Shown here: positions 1-5,837 of the stretch, in pieces
How positions within the stretch are numbered: position 1 is the stretch's first letter
Layout of the letters: every line of letters starts with the position of its first letter
Origin: CAZMGD01 sp964565705
GTDB lineage: Bacteria; Actinomycetota; Acidimicrobiia; Acidimicrobiales; Ilumatobacteraceae
Reading direction: 5' to 3'
Assembly (NCBI GenBank): GCA_964565705.1
Contig: CAZMGD010000175.1
Location: 1-5,837, forward strand
Length of the DNA stretch: 5,837 bases
Notes under the pieces: generated by a model
Databases searched by the model: none
Seen by the model: only the letters and a program-made list of their open reading frames with translations
What the model was told of the DNA's origin: nothing
Position numbers and translations under genes: made by a program

Positions 1-739
1 GCGCCGCCACCGACAGCGGGGTCGCCGCCGACGTCAGCTCGAGCGGCTCGACCGTGAACCCGTCGTCGTCGATCTCGACCAGCACGCCACCACCCCGCGG
101 GTTGCTGGTGCACTGCCCGCCGCACTCCGCGGTCTTCGCCGCGTGCCATGTCGGGCCGGGTGGACACCCTCGGCGCAGTGCCGCGGCGGCGATCACCGCA
201 GTGTCGGTCGCCCGGCCGGCGATGATCACGTTCGCCCCCGCATCGAGCGCGTCGATGAACGGCTCGGCGCCGAGCAGGCCGACGATGTGCTCGCACCGGT
301 CGATCAGCTCGTCGGTGATCGGTCCGAGCGGCGCCAACGGATCGATCGATCCGGCGGCGTGCAGCCGGTGGACCTCGTCGGTCGACAACTCGCTGTAGAT
401 CTTCGCCAGGCGGATCGTCAGTCCTTCCTCGGCGGCGATCTGCTCGGCGATGCCGGCCACCCAGTCGACCCCGCGGTCGGTACCGCTCGTGCCCGCCGAC
501 CCGACGATCACCGGGATGCCCGCCGCCAGCCCTTTCGTCATCATCAGCCGCAGGTCGGCGGCGATCGCCTCGGCCGGCATCTTCGGCATCGCCCGGCCGA
601 GGTAGGCCGGTCCCGAATCGGTCGACCCCCCGTCGATGGCGATGGCGTGCGCGCCGAGGGCGATGCCGCGGTCCAACTGCTCCGCGGTGAAGCCGGCGCC
701 GAGCATGCCGGCAGGGATGAGGATCTTGGCGTCAGCCAT
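1..739 (-). CDS. AtuA-like (DUF1446) protein, partial: N-terminal 246 residues
   Basis: The reading frame starts at ATG 739-737 and stays open to the left edge, so the C-terminus is missing; from memory, full-length relatives are about 450 aa. Recognisable family features are the N-terminal KILIPAGMLGAG, a DGGSTDSGP stretch (residues 36-44), GSAGTSGTD (80-88), GRATDTA (175-181) and the Cys/Gly segment ECGGQC followed by NPRGGGVLVEIDDDGF (205-228). This pattern matches proteins annotated as acyclic terpene utilisation AtuA family (DUF1446). The founding member belongs to the Pseudomonas citronellol/geraniol pathway, but its reaction is not firmly established and terpene use should not be assumed here. 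No signal peptide or membrane segment is seen, so it is probably cytoplasmic. A GGGAG ribosome-binding site lies 7 nt upstream (747-751). Its start overlaps the ATPase stop by 8 bp, which ties it to the transporter operon. In many genomes a small DUF4387 gene follows such genes; it would lie beyond the left edge here. Family call fairly sure, function unsure. Confidence 0.78.
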   Translation of the reverse strand, partial: MADAKILIPAGMLGAGFTAEQLDRGIALGAHAIAIDGGSTDSGPAYLGRAMPKMPAEAIAADLRLMMTKGLAAGIPVIVGSAGTSGTDRGVDWVAGIAEQIAAEEGLTIRLAKIYSELSTDEVHRLHAAGSIDPLAPLGPITDELIDRCEHIVGLLGAEPFIDALDAGANVIIAGRATDTAVIAAAALRRGCPPGPTWHAAKTAECGGQCTSNPRGGGVLVEIDDDGFTVEPLELTSAATPLSVAA

Positions 740-1853
740 CGGACGGCTCCCGGTGGGGGTAGGCGCGGATGCGCGTGGATGGGATCTCGACCGTCAACCG
801 GCCGTCGTGCGACACGGTGTGCGTCGTCTGCACCGTGACCGGCGTGCCGCCCACGTCGATCCGGTAGCGGTAGTGGTCGCCGAGGTAGGCGACGTCGAGG
901 ACCGGTGCGTCGAACGTGTTCAGCGTGTTGTCGTGGTGGCCGGCGGCGCACGAGTCGTGGACGATCACCGACTCCGGCCGGAACCCGACGATGCCTACCT
1001 GAGCGGAACGGTCAGCCGGGCTGGTGGATCCGTCGGCGTCGACCCGCAGCGCGACCGGCGAACCGGCGACGGTCACCTCGACGTGGTCGCCGCGATCGGT
1101 CGCGCTCGTGACGTCGAGGAGGTTGATCGTGCCGACGAAGTCGGCGACGAACACGTCCGCTGGCGCGTTGTAGACCTCTTCGGGTGTCCCGAGTTGGCGG
1201 ATCTCGCCGGCACTCATCACGGCGACGCGATCGCTCAGCGACAGCGCCTCGTCCTGGTCGTGGGTGACGAAGATCGTCGTCACTGCGATCTCGCGCTGCA
1301 GCGCCTTCAACCACACCCTGGCCCGATCGCGCAGCTTGGCGTCAAGATTGGAGAACGGCTCGTCGAGCAGGAGCAGGCGCGGCGGCGCGGCGAGCGCCCG
1401 GGCAAGTGCGACGCGCTGCTGCTGGCCACCCGACAGCTGGTGCGGGTAGCGCTTGGCCAGGTCGCCGAGCTCGACGAGCTCCAACACCTCGCGCACCCGC
1501 TGCTCCTTCGCCGCACCCTTGATCCGCCGCAACCCGAGCGGGTAGCCGACGTTCTCGGCGACCGTCATGTTCGGCCAGATCGCGTACGACTGGAACACGA
1601 CGCCGCACTCCCGCTTCTCCGGCGGCACGAACGACTTCGCCGCGCCGTCGAACACGACGCGGTCGCCGATCGAGATGCGGCCGGCGTCGGGGCGGTGCAG
1701 GCCGGCGATCGACCACAACGTCGTCGACTTCCCGCAGCCACTCGGGCCGAGCAGCGTCAGCAGCTCGCCGGCGTTCGCCTCCAGTGCGATCGCGTCGAGC
1801 GCGACCTGATCGTCGAACGTCTTCGTCAGCCCCGTGATCTCCAGATCAGGCAC
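732..1853 (-). CDS. ABC transporter ATP-binding protein (FbpC/PotA-type, with C-terminal TOBE domain)
   Basis: This 373-residue protein is the ATPase that powers the importer encoded just upstream. All nucleotide-binding motifs are intact: Walker A GPSGCGKST (36-44), Q-loop Q88 in VVFQSYAIWP, signature LSGGQQQR (140-147), Walker B LLLLDEP (160-166), D-loop SNLD (168-171) and switch His198 in VTHD. The region from about 240 to 365, with FRPE at 291-294, fits the regulatory TOBE/MOP domain of the ferric-iron, spermidine and maltose importer subfamily; length is normal for that group. The start is GTG (1853-1851), 8 bp inside the permease gene, giving a GTGCCTGA junction. A G-rich stretch with GGTGA lies about 7 nt before it. 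Its own stop overlaps the AtuA-like start by 8 bp. It acts on the cytoplasmic face of the membrane. The motifs do not define the transported substrate. Confidence 0.95.
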   Translation of the reverse strand: MPDLEITGLTKTFDDQVALDAIALEANAGELLTLLGPSGCGKSTTLWSIAGLHRPDAGRISIGDRVVFDGAAKSFVPPEKRECGVVFQSYAIWPNMTVAENVGYPLGLRRIKGAAKEQRVREVLELVELGDLAKRYPHQLSGGQQQRVALARALAAPPRLLLLDEPFSNLDAKLRDRARVWLKALQREIAVTTIFVTHDQDEALSLSDRVAVMSAGEIRQLGTPEEVYNAPADVFVADFVGTINLLDVTSATDRGDHVEVTVAGSPVALRVDADGSTSPADRSAQVGIVGFRPESVIVHDSCAAGHHDNTLNTFDAPVLDVAYLGDHYRYRIDVGGTPVTVQTTHTVSHDGRLTVEIPSTRIRAYPHREPSDG

Positions 1854-3603
1854 CCGGCTTCACCCCCCACAACAGCCGGCCGAGACCGAGCACGACGATG
1901 GTGATCGTCACCTGGATCAAGGCCAGCGCGGCGACGGGCCCGACCGTGCCCGCCGCCCACAGCTTGAGCATCGTCAGGCCCATCACGTCGGTCCCCGGCG
2001 TCACCATGAACACCGCCGGGTCGTAGTCGTTGAGCATCGCCACGAACATCAAGATGAACGACACCGCCATCGCCGGACGCAGCAGGCGCAGCACGATCGA
2101 ACGCATCGTCATCCACCAGTCCGCTCCCGAGGTGCGGGCGGCGCGATCGAGATCCTCGCCGAGCGCGTGCAACGCCGGGTAGAACGCGCTGTACCCGAGC
2201 GCCAGGCTGCGCACGGCGAACGCGATGCCGATCCCCCACAGCGAGGCGCGCACCGTGTTCGACGGATCGAGCACGACGAACGCCCAGAAGAACGCCATCC
2301 CGGTGACGAGCCCCGGCATCGCCCGCGGGTAGAGCATCGAGTACTGGAGCGAGCCGCGGAAGCGGAACGACGACCGGTGGGCCACGACCGACAGGGCGGC
2401 GATGGCGAGCGTGGCGAGAGCGCCGCCGATCGTTGCGATCAGCAGGCTGTTGCGGACCGATCGGGTGAACACCGGGTTGTCGAACACCGCCTGCATGTGG
2501 TTGGTCGTGAGAACCTCCCACGGTGGCACGTAGGGGGTGAGGTACAACGTGAACGCGGTGAGCACGAGCCCCACCACCGGCAGGATCAGCGCGGCAATGA
2601 TGTAGACGGCGACGCCCGCGCTCATCGGCCAGCGCAGCCAGCCAAGGTCGATCTGCCGGCCGGCCGTGCTCTTGCCGGTGGTGACGAAGCGGGCGACATC
2701 GCCGGTCATCCGGTTGCGGACGAACAGCAGGACCGTCACCGTTGCGAGCAGCAGCATCGCCCCCGCCGACACCAGCCCTTGCTGCGACGGCACCTCGTTG
2801 ATCCAGTGGTCGTAGAGGTAGGTGGAGATCATGTCGACGTTCGACGAGCTGCCGAGGATCAACGGCAGGCCGAGCACCTCGAGCGACAGGGCGAACACGA
2901 TCACCGACGAGTTGAGGATCGCCGGCCGCAAAAGGGGCAGCGTGACGGTGCGCAGCGCCCGCACCGGGCTGGCCCCTGACGACATCGCCGCCATCTCGAG
3001 CGCGGTGTCCTGTGACGAGAGCGACGCGTTGACGTACAGGTACACGACGGGCGCGGCGACACCGATGGCCAGCATCGACATGCCCGACACGCTGTAGAGG
3101 TCCCACCACACCGGGATCGGCGTGCGGGTGTCGAGCAGCCGGGTGACATAGCCGGACGGCGAGTACATCGACGCCCAGCCGAGGATCAACGCCAGCCCGG
3201 GGATCATCACCGGCAGCAGGATGAAGCCGCGCAGGAACCGCCGGCCGGGCAGGTTGGTCCGCACGAACAGGATCGCCAGCGAGCACCCGAGCAAGATGGA
3301 CCCGACCGTCGTGAGGACGGCGAACTCGACGCTGTTGCGCACCGCCGTCCACCAGTCGGGGTCGGCGACGAGCTCGCGGAAGTTGCGCAGCGTCAGCGAG
3401 CCGCCCGCCTCGTACAGCGGCGTCGACCACAGCGATGCCCACAGCACCGGGATGATCGGCCCGATGACGAACGCCAACGCAAGGATCCACAGCCCGTACT
3501 GCGTCATCCACTCCGGCAGCCAGCTCCGCTTGAGCCGGCCCTTCGGCATCGCCGGCCGGGCAACGTTCATGTCGCTCGCCCGGCCGGCGTCGATCGTCGT
3601 CAT
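1846..3603 (-). CDS. ABC transporter permease, two fused membrane domains (FbpB-type)
   Basis: This 585-residue integral membrane protein forms the translocation channel. It holds two binding-protein-dependent permease domains in one chain, so no second permease gene is needed. Hydrophobic segments lie near residues 37-59, 93-115, 126-146, 173-192, 231-251, 276-295, 330-352, 384-407, 428-445, 456-475, 512-530 and 555-578, about 12 in all. Each half has an EAA-type cytoplasmic loop that docks the ATPase: ALEMAAMSSGASPVRALRTV (201-220) and LDRAARTSGADWWMTMRSIV (485-504), each followed by an LRPA segment. The chosen ATG (3603-3601) is 4 nt after the SBP stop and probably relies on translational coupling, because no clear Shine-Dalgarno is present. 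The frame is open upstream to 3948, but that part overlaps the SBP and reads as Arg/Ser-rich shadow sequence. ATG 3570 is a possible alternative start. Architecture matches ferric-iron-type permeases; 585 aa is slightly long because of a hydrophilic N-terminus of about 35 residues. Confidence 0.93.
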   Translation of the reverse strand: MTTIDAGRASDMNVARPAMPKGRLKRSWLPEWMTQYGLWILALAFVIGPIIPVLWASLWSTPLYEAGGSLTLRNFRELVADPDWWTAVRNSVEFAVLTTVGSILLGCSLAILFVRTNLPGRRFLRGFILLPVMIPGLALILGWASMYSPSGYVTRLLDTRTPIPVWWDLYSVSGMSMLAIGVAAPVVYLYVNASLSSQDTALEMAAMSSGASPVRALRTVTLPLLRPAILNSSVIVFALSLEVLGLPLILGSSSNVDMISTYLYDHWINEVPSQQGLVSAGAMLLLATVTVLLFVRNRMTGDVARFVTTGKSTAGRQIDLGWLRWPMSAGVAVYIIAALILPVVGLVLTAFTLYLTPYVPPWEVLTTNHMQAVFDNPVFTRSVRNSLLIATIGGALATLAIAALSVVAHRSSFRFRGSLQYSMLYPRAMPGLVTGMAFFWAFVVLDPSNTVRASLWGIGIAFAVRSLALGYSAFYPALHALGEDLDRAARTSGADWWMTMRSIVLRLLRPAMAVSFILMFVAMLNDYDPAVFMVTPGTDVMGLTMLKLWAAGTVGPVAALALIQVTITIVVLGLGRLLWGVKPGA

Positions 3604-3607
3604 CGGG

Positions 3608-4852
3608 TCAACGACCGAACGCCGCGTTCCATCGTTCCTCGATCGCCGCCTGCTGCTCACGCAGGTCGGCCGGGTAGCCGACCAGGATCGCGTTGCCTTC
3701 ACCCACCGCGGCCTCGACGGCGGGCAGCCCGGTCGGGCAGTCGACACCCTCGCGGTACGGGGTGAAGCCACCGAGGCACGTGGCCGTCTGGCCCTCCTCC
3801 GACAGGAGGTAGTTGACGAGCACCCGCGCCGCGTTGGGCGATGCCGCCGCGGTCGTGACCCCGATGGCGCGGGCCGGCAGCGTCGTCGCGTCGGCGAGGT
3901 AGCGGTAGTTGAGCAGGTCGCCGGTCTCGGTCGTGTCGATGAGCGCACGCAGCGAGCCGGAGGCGAAGAAGCTGGCGACGTACTCGCCGCTCTGCAGCTT
4001 GCCGAGCAGGGCTCCCGTGCCGTCCTCGACGCCGGAGTGGGGACCGAGCTGCTCGAGCACCGCCCAACCCTCCTCGCCGTAGGCGTCGATGTAGCCGAAC
4101 GTACCGAGCCCGGCGTTGGCGTTCGTCACGTTGACCGTGCCGATCTTGCCGCTGAGCTCCGGCGCCATCGCGGCCATGTCGGCGAGGCTCGTCGGTTGCT
4201 GGTCGAGCGGGAATGCCAGCGTGTTGAACGCGGCGATCAACGGGTCGTACGACATGGCGAACACGCCAGGGGCCAGTACCGCCTCGTCGACCGGGTACGC
4301 GGCCAGCTCGGGATCGACGTAGTCGGCGACCTTGCCCCGCTCGACCAGATCGAGCCAGCCGGCGCCGTCGGTGTTGACGATCACGTCGGCGGTCGGCGAG
4401 CCGGTCGCCTCCTCGCTGAGATAGCGCTGGAATGCTTCCGCGCCGCCGAGGTCGAACGTCTCGACCTGGATCCACGGGTACTTCTCGTTGAACGCGGCGA
4501 GCACCGGCGTCCACTGATCGGCGCTCGGATTGCCGTAGACGACGAGCTTGCCCTCGTCACGGCTGGCCTCGATCGCTGCGTCGATGTCGATCGCGTCCGC
4601 GAGTGGCGCGGTGCTGTCCTCGGTCGTCGCGGTCGTGTCCGCGGTGGTCTCGGCCGGCGCTGTCGTCTCGGCGGTGGCGGTGGTGTCGGCCGTCGTCGCC
4701 GCGGTCGTGTCGGCGGTGGTGCCGCTCGGTTCGGTGACCGCGGGCGCGTCGGTGGCGTCCGAGTCGGACTGCGAGCCGACGCCACACGCCGTCAGCGCGA
4801 GCACCCCCGTGAGCAAGACGGCGCCAGACAGGTGCCGAGTTCGATTCGCCAT
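3608..4852 (-). CDS. Lipoprotein solute-binding protein of an ABC importer (FbpA-like fold family)
   Basis: This 414-residue extracellular receptor captures the solute and delivers it to the permease. Residues 1-23 are a lipoprotein signal: Arg-rich start, hydrophobic core AVLLTGVLAL and lipobox LTAC with Cys23 as the lipidated residue. A disordered Thr/Ala/Asp/Glu linker follows (about 24-86), then the binding domain from about 88. The segment KLVVYGNPSADQWTPVLAAF (102-121) and later NYLLSEEGQ (347-355) are typical of the ferric-iron/thiamine/phosphonate-type binding-protein group. Cys359 and Cys372 may form a disulfide. The start was placed at ATG 4852-4850 because GAGGGGG lies 6 nt before it; an in-frame ATG at 4867 would put that ribosome-binding site inside the gene and adds only five residues. 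The gene follows the regulator by 52 bp and precedes the permease by 4 bp. The paired tyrosines that bind iron in FbpA appear absent (G299-S300 in their place), so iron is unlikely; the true ligand is unknown. Confidence 0.92.
   Translation of the reverse strand: MANRTRHLSGAVLLTGVLALTACGVGSQSDSDATDAPAVTEPSGTTADTTAATTADTTATAETTAPAETTADTTATTEDSTAPLADAIDIDAAIEASRDEGKLVVYGNPSADQWTPVLAAFNEKYPWIQVETFDLGGAEAFQRYLSEEATGSPTADVIVNTDGAGWLDLVERGKVADYVDPELAAYPVDEAVLAPGVFAMSYDPLIAAFNTLAFPLDQQPTSLADMAAMAPELSGKIGTVNVTNANAGLGTFGYIDAYGEEGWAVLEQLGPHSGVEDGTGALLGKLQSGEYVASFFASGSLRALIDTTETGDLLNYRYLADATTLPARAIGVTTAAASPNAARVLVNYLLSEEGQTATCLGGFTPYREGVDCPTGLPAVEAAVGEGNAILVGYPADLREQQAAIEERWNAAFGR
4604..4720 (-). repeat. 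Degenerate Thr/Ala repeat linker within the lipoprotein gene
   Basis: These bases encode residues 45-83 of the solute-binding protein, an irregular array of TTAD, TTAA, TTATAE and TTAPAE-like units. The DNA repeats ACC-ACC-GC/GAC-ACC motifs imperfectly, so it is a low-complexity coding repeat rather than an exact tandem array. Such linkers probably tether the binding domain away from the membrane lipid anchor and through the cell wall. Length could vary between strains by slippage or recombination. Confidence 0.75.
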
Positions 4853-4858
4853 GTGATT

Positions 4859-4865
4859 CCCCCTC
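4859..4865 (-). promoter_or_regulatory. Ribosome-binding site of the solute-binding protein
   Basis: The minus strand reads GAGGGGG followed by AATCAC and the ATG at 4852. This is the strongest ribosome-binding site in the operon at a normal spacing, which fits the high level of binding protein usually needed relative to the permease. It decides between the two in-frame ATG codons at 4867 and 4852. Confidence 0.7.
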
Positions 4866-4904
4866 ATTGGAGCCGGACGACGGTGGCCGCCGGCGTTGTG
4901 TACG

Positions 4905-5615
4905 TCAGCGCCGCGCGTAGTGATGGGCGCGGGTGTGTTCGGTCATCAACCGCTCGGCCTCCGCGGCATCGCCGGCGCGCACGGCTTCGAGGATCCGTCG
5001 GTGGTCGGCGTACCGGTCCGCCGCGTCCCGCCCGCCGCCATGGCGAACCTCGACCGACAGGTTCCGCGGAAGCGCCGCGAGGTTGAACGCGTCGACCGTG
5101 CTCAACAGGCGCAGCACGACCGGGTTGTTGCAGCCCTCGTTCAGTTCGGCGTGGAATTCGCGGGTGATCCGCAAGATGCCGGCGAGGTCGGCCGAGGTGA
5201 GCGACGTGCCATCTGGATCGAGCGCTTCGAGGCGGGCGATCTCGCGGTCACCGGCGTCGAGCATCGCTTCCATCCGGGCCAGCTGCTCCTTGGTGGCGTT
5301 CGTCGCCGCCAGCCTCGCCGCGACAACCCGGAGCGCACCCTCGGCGAGACGGATCTCCGACACCGAGCGGTCGTCGAAGTCGACCACCTGCACGGTGCGC
5401 GGCCCGGTGCGCTCGACGAGGCCGTCCTGCTCCAGGCGGCGCAGCGCCTCGCGCACCGGGGTCGCGCTGACTGACAAGCGCTCGGCCAGCCCACGCTCGG
5501 TGATCTTCTCCCGCGACTCCAGCTCGCCCGACACGATCGCCTCGCGGATCGCTCCGTAGGCCTGGTCGGCGAGCGTCGTGCTGTCGAGCTGTCGTAGCGC
5601 GTTTTCCGATGACAT
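4905..5615 (-). CDS. GntR-family transcriptional regulator, FadR/FCD subfamily
   Basis: This 236-residue cytoplasmic DNA-binding protein has an N-terminal winged helix-turn-helix (about 15-77, with the recognition-helix segment SATPVREALRRLEQDGLV at 50-67 and the wing TGPRTVQVV at 70-78). An all-helical FCD domain follows (about 85-230). FCD domains usually bind a carboxylate, often through a metal held by one Asp and three His. His155, His205 and His227 sit at the expected places, but the Asp four residues before the first His is Thr151. The start was set at ATG 5615 rather than the longer in-frame ATG 5663, because a good -35/-10 pair lies between them and would put the start of RNA at or just before 5615. 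The gene is first in the putative operon, 52 bp before the binding-protein gene, so it probably controls the operon and itself. Family sure; ligand unknown. Confidence 0.93.
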   Translation of the reverse strand: MSSENALRQLDSTTLADQAYGAIREAIVSGELESREKITERGLAERLSVSATPVREALRRLEQDGLVERTGPRTVQVVDFDDRSVSEIRLAEGALRVVAARLAATNATKEQLARMEAMLDAGDREIARLEALDPDGTSLTSADLAGILRITREFHAELNEGCNNPVVLRLLSTVDAFNLAALPRNLSVEVRHGGGRDAADRYADHRRILEAVRAGDAAEAERLMTEHTRAHHYARR

Positions 5616-5624
5616 CAGCGCCGC

Positions 5625-5653
5625 AGCATATTTGCTATAGCACTGGGAGTCAA
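5625..5653 (-). promoter_or_regulatory. Predicted sigma70-type promoter of the regulator-transporter operon
   Basis: On the minus strand a -35 box TTGACT (5653-5648) and a -10 box TATGCT (5630-5625) are separated by exactly 17 bp, close to the consensus for vegetative sigma factors. Transcription should begin about seven bases past the -10, near 5618-5615, which coincides with the regulator's ATG. No Shine-Dalgarno precedes that ATG, so the message is probably leaderless or nearly so, which is common in actinobacteria. AT-rich sequence here stands out from the surrounding GC-rich DNA. Confidence 0.68.
5633..5642. promoter_or_regulatory. Perfect 10-bp palindrome inside the promoter spacer (candidate operator)
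   Basis: TGCTATAGCA is its own reverse complement and lies between the -35 and -10 boxes. A dimeric GntR-type repressor bound here would block RNA polymerase. GntR/FCD operators are often short palindromes with an AT-rich centre, so this is a plausible autoregulatory site, but a 10-bp palindrome can also arise by chance. Confidence 0.45.
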
Positions 5654-5654
5654 G

Positions 5655-5671
5655 AGGTGGCATTGCCTCCT
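5655..5671. promoter_or_regulatory. 17-bp imperfect inverted repeat just upstream of the -35 box (candidate operator)
   Basis: The plus strand reads AGGTGGCA-T-TGCCTCCT: two 8-bp arms matching at 7 of 8 positions around a single central base. It begins one base beyond the -35 box. The one-base loop makes an RNA hairpin unlikely, so a dimer-binding DNA site is the better reading. It could be a site for the adjacent GntR regulator or for an activator. Its centre is about 25 bp, or roughly 2.5 helical turns, from the centre of the palindrome in the promoter spacer. Confidence 0.45.
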
Positions 5672-5720
5672 GGCCTGTCCCTTCGCGTCGTGCCCGGTGA
5701 ACGCTTGGACTGCGACGATC

Positions 5721-5837
5721 TCAGTGCTCGGCGGGGTGGCCGACGCTGATCATCCAGGGCGTGCCGAAGCGGTCGGTGCACGTGCCGAACAGCGGCGACC
5801 AGAAGACCGCCTCGAGCGGCATCCCGATCTCCCCGCC
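5721..5837 (-). CDS. VOC/PhnB-like (glyoxalase-fold) protein, partial: C-terminal 38 residues
   Basis: The frame enters from the right edge and ends at TGA 5723-5721. The fragment contains PLEAVFWSPLFGTCTDRFGT followed by PWMISVGHP, which closely follows the C-terminal signature of PhnB-type VOC proteins, where a phenylalanine-tryptophan pair precedes a G-x-x-TDRFG-x-x-W segment. Such proteins are small, usually about 140-160 aa and cytoplasmic; many have no known substrate, so no reaction can be assigned. It ends 105 bp before the regulator gene, and the operon promoter lies between them, so it is probably a separate transcription unit. No convincing terminator hairpin follows it. Confidence 0.75.
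   Translation of the reverse strand, partial: GGEIGMPLEAVFWSPLFGTCTDRFGTPWMISVGHPAEH

Noticed and set aside
636..2979. Two long plus-strand open frames (636-1904 and 1834-2979) opposite the ATPase and permease
   Set aside because: Their Arg/His/Asp-rich composition and lack of any motif mark them as shadows of the minus-strand transporter genes.
1826..3511. A 561-residue minus-strand frame overlapping the permease
   Set aside because: It is a frame-shifted shadow of the permease without hydrophobic segments or permease motifs, while the permease frame has both EAA loops and about 12 membrane segments.
3604..3948. Upstream extension of the permease frame to an ATG at 3948
   Set aside because: The extension overlaps the binding-protein gene by more than 300 bp and reads as Arg/Ser/Pro-rich shadow sequence; ATG 3603 just after the binding-protein stop is far more natural.
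4874..4897. Possible hairpin (GCCGG...CCGGC) between the regulator and binding-protein genes
   Set aside because: The stem is only 5 bp with a long loop and no U-tract. In DNA this GC-rich such a match is weak evidence for a terminator or attenuator.
3221..5086. A 621-residue plus-strand open frame opposite the binding protein, regulator and permease
   Set aside because: It is rich in Arg, Gly and Val, shows no domain, and lies antisense to well-recognised genes. Long antisense frames are expected in DNA with such GC-rich third positions.
5672..5720. Possible terminator after the VOC-like gene
   Set aside because: No stem of more than a few base pairs and no T-rich run could be found in this stretch.

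Overview
This is a GC-rich window in which every credible gene lies on the minus strand, so transcription runs from high to low coordinates. The base composition, near-complete use of G/C at third codon positions, a probable leaderless transcript, and a lipoprotein with a long Thr/Ala-rich linker suggest an actinobacterium. The linker style recalls Acidimicrobiia such as Ilumatobacter, but that placement is only a guess. No tRNA, rRNA, CRISPR, insertion sequence or phage gene is visible.

Layout in transcription order: (1) 5837-5721, the last 38 residues of a VOC/PhnB-like protein that enters from the right edge; (2) 5720-5616, an intergenic region with a strong sigma70-type promoter and two inverted repeats that could be operators; (3) 5615-4905, a GntR-family regulator with an FCD ligand-binding domain; (4) 4852-3608, a lipoprotein solute-binding protein; (5) 3603-1846, a fused two-domain ABC permease; (6) 1853-732, the ABC ATPase; (7) 739-1, the N-terminal 246 residues of an AtuA-like (DUF1446) protein that runs off the left edge.

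Genes 3 to 7 look like one operon: the gaps are 52 bp, 4 bp, an 8-bp overlap and another 8-bp overlap, and no promoter or terminator is evident inside. The likely logic is that the FCD regulator senses a small organic acid or a metabolite of it, the SBP-permease-ATPase imports the substrate, and the AtuA-like protein takes part in its breakdown. The transporter resembles ferric-iron (FbpABC) importers in architecture. However, the SBP lacks the paired iron-binding tyrosines at the expected place, and the operon carries a catabolic-type gene, so an organic substrate is more likely than iron. The substrate is unknown. This looks like an uncharacterised uptake-and-catabolism operon rather than a wholly new kind of system.
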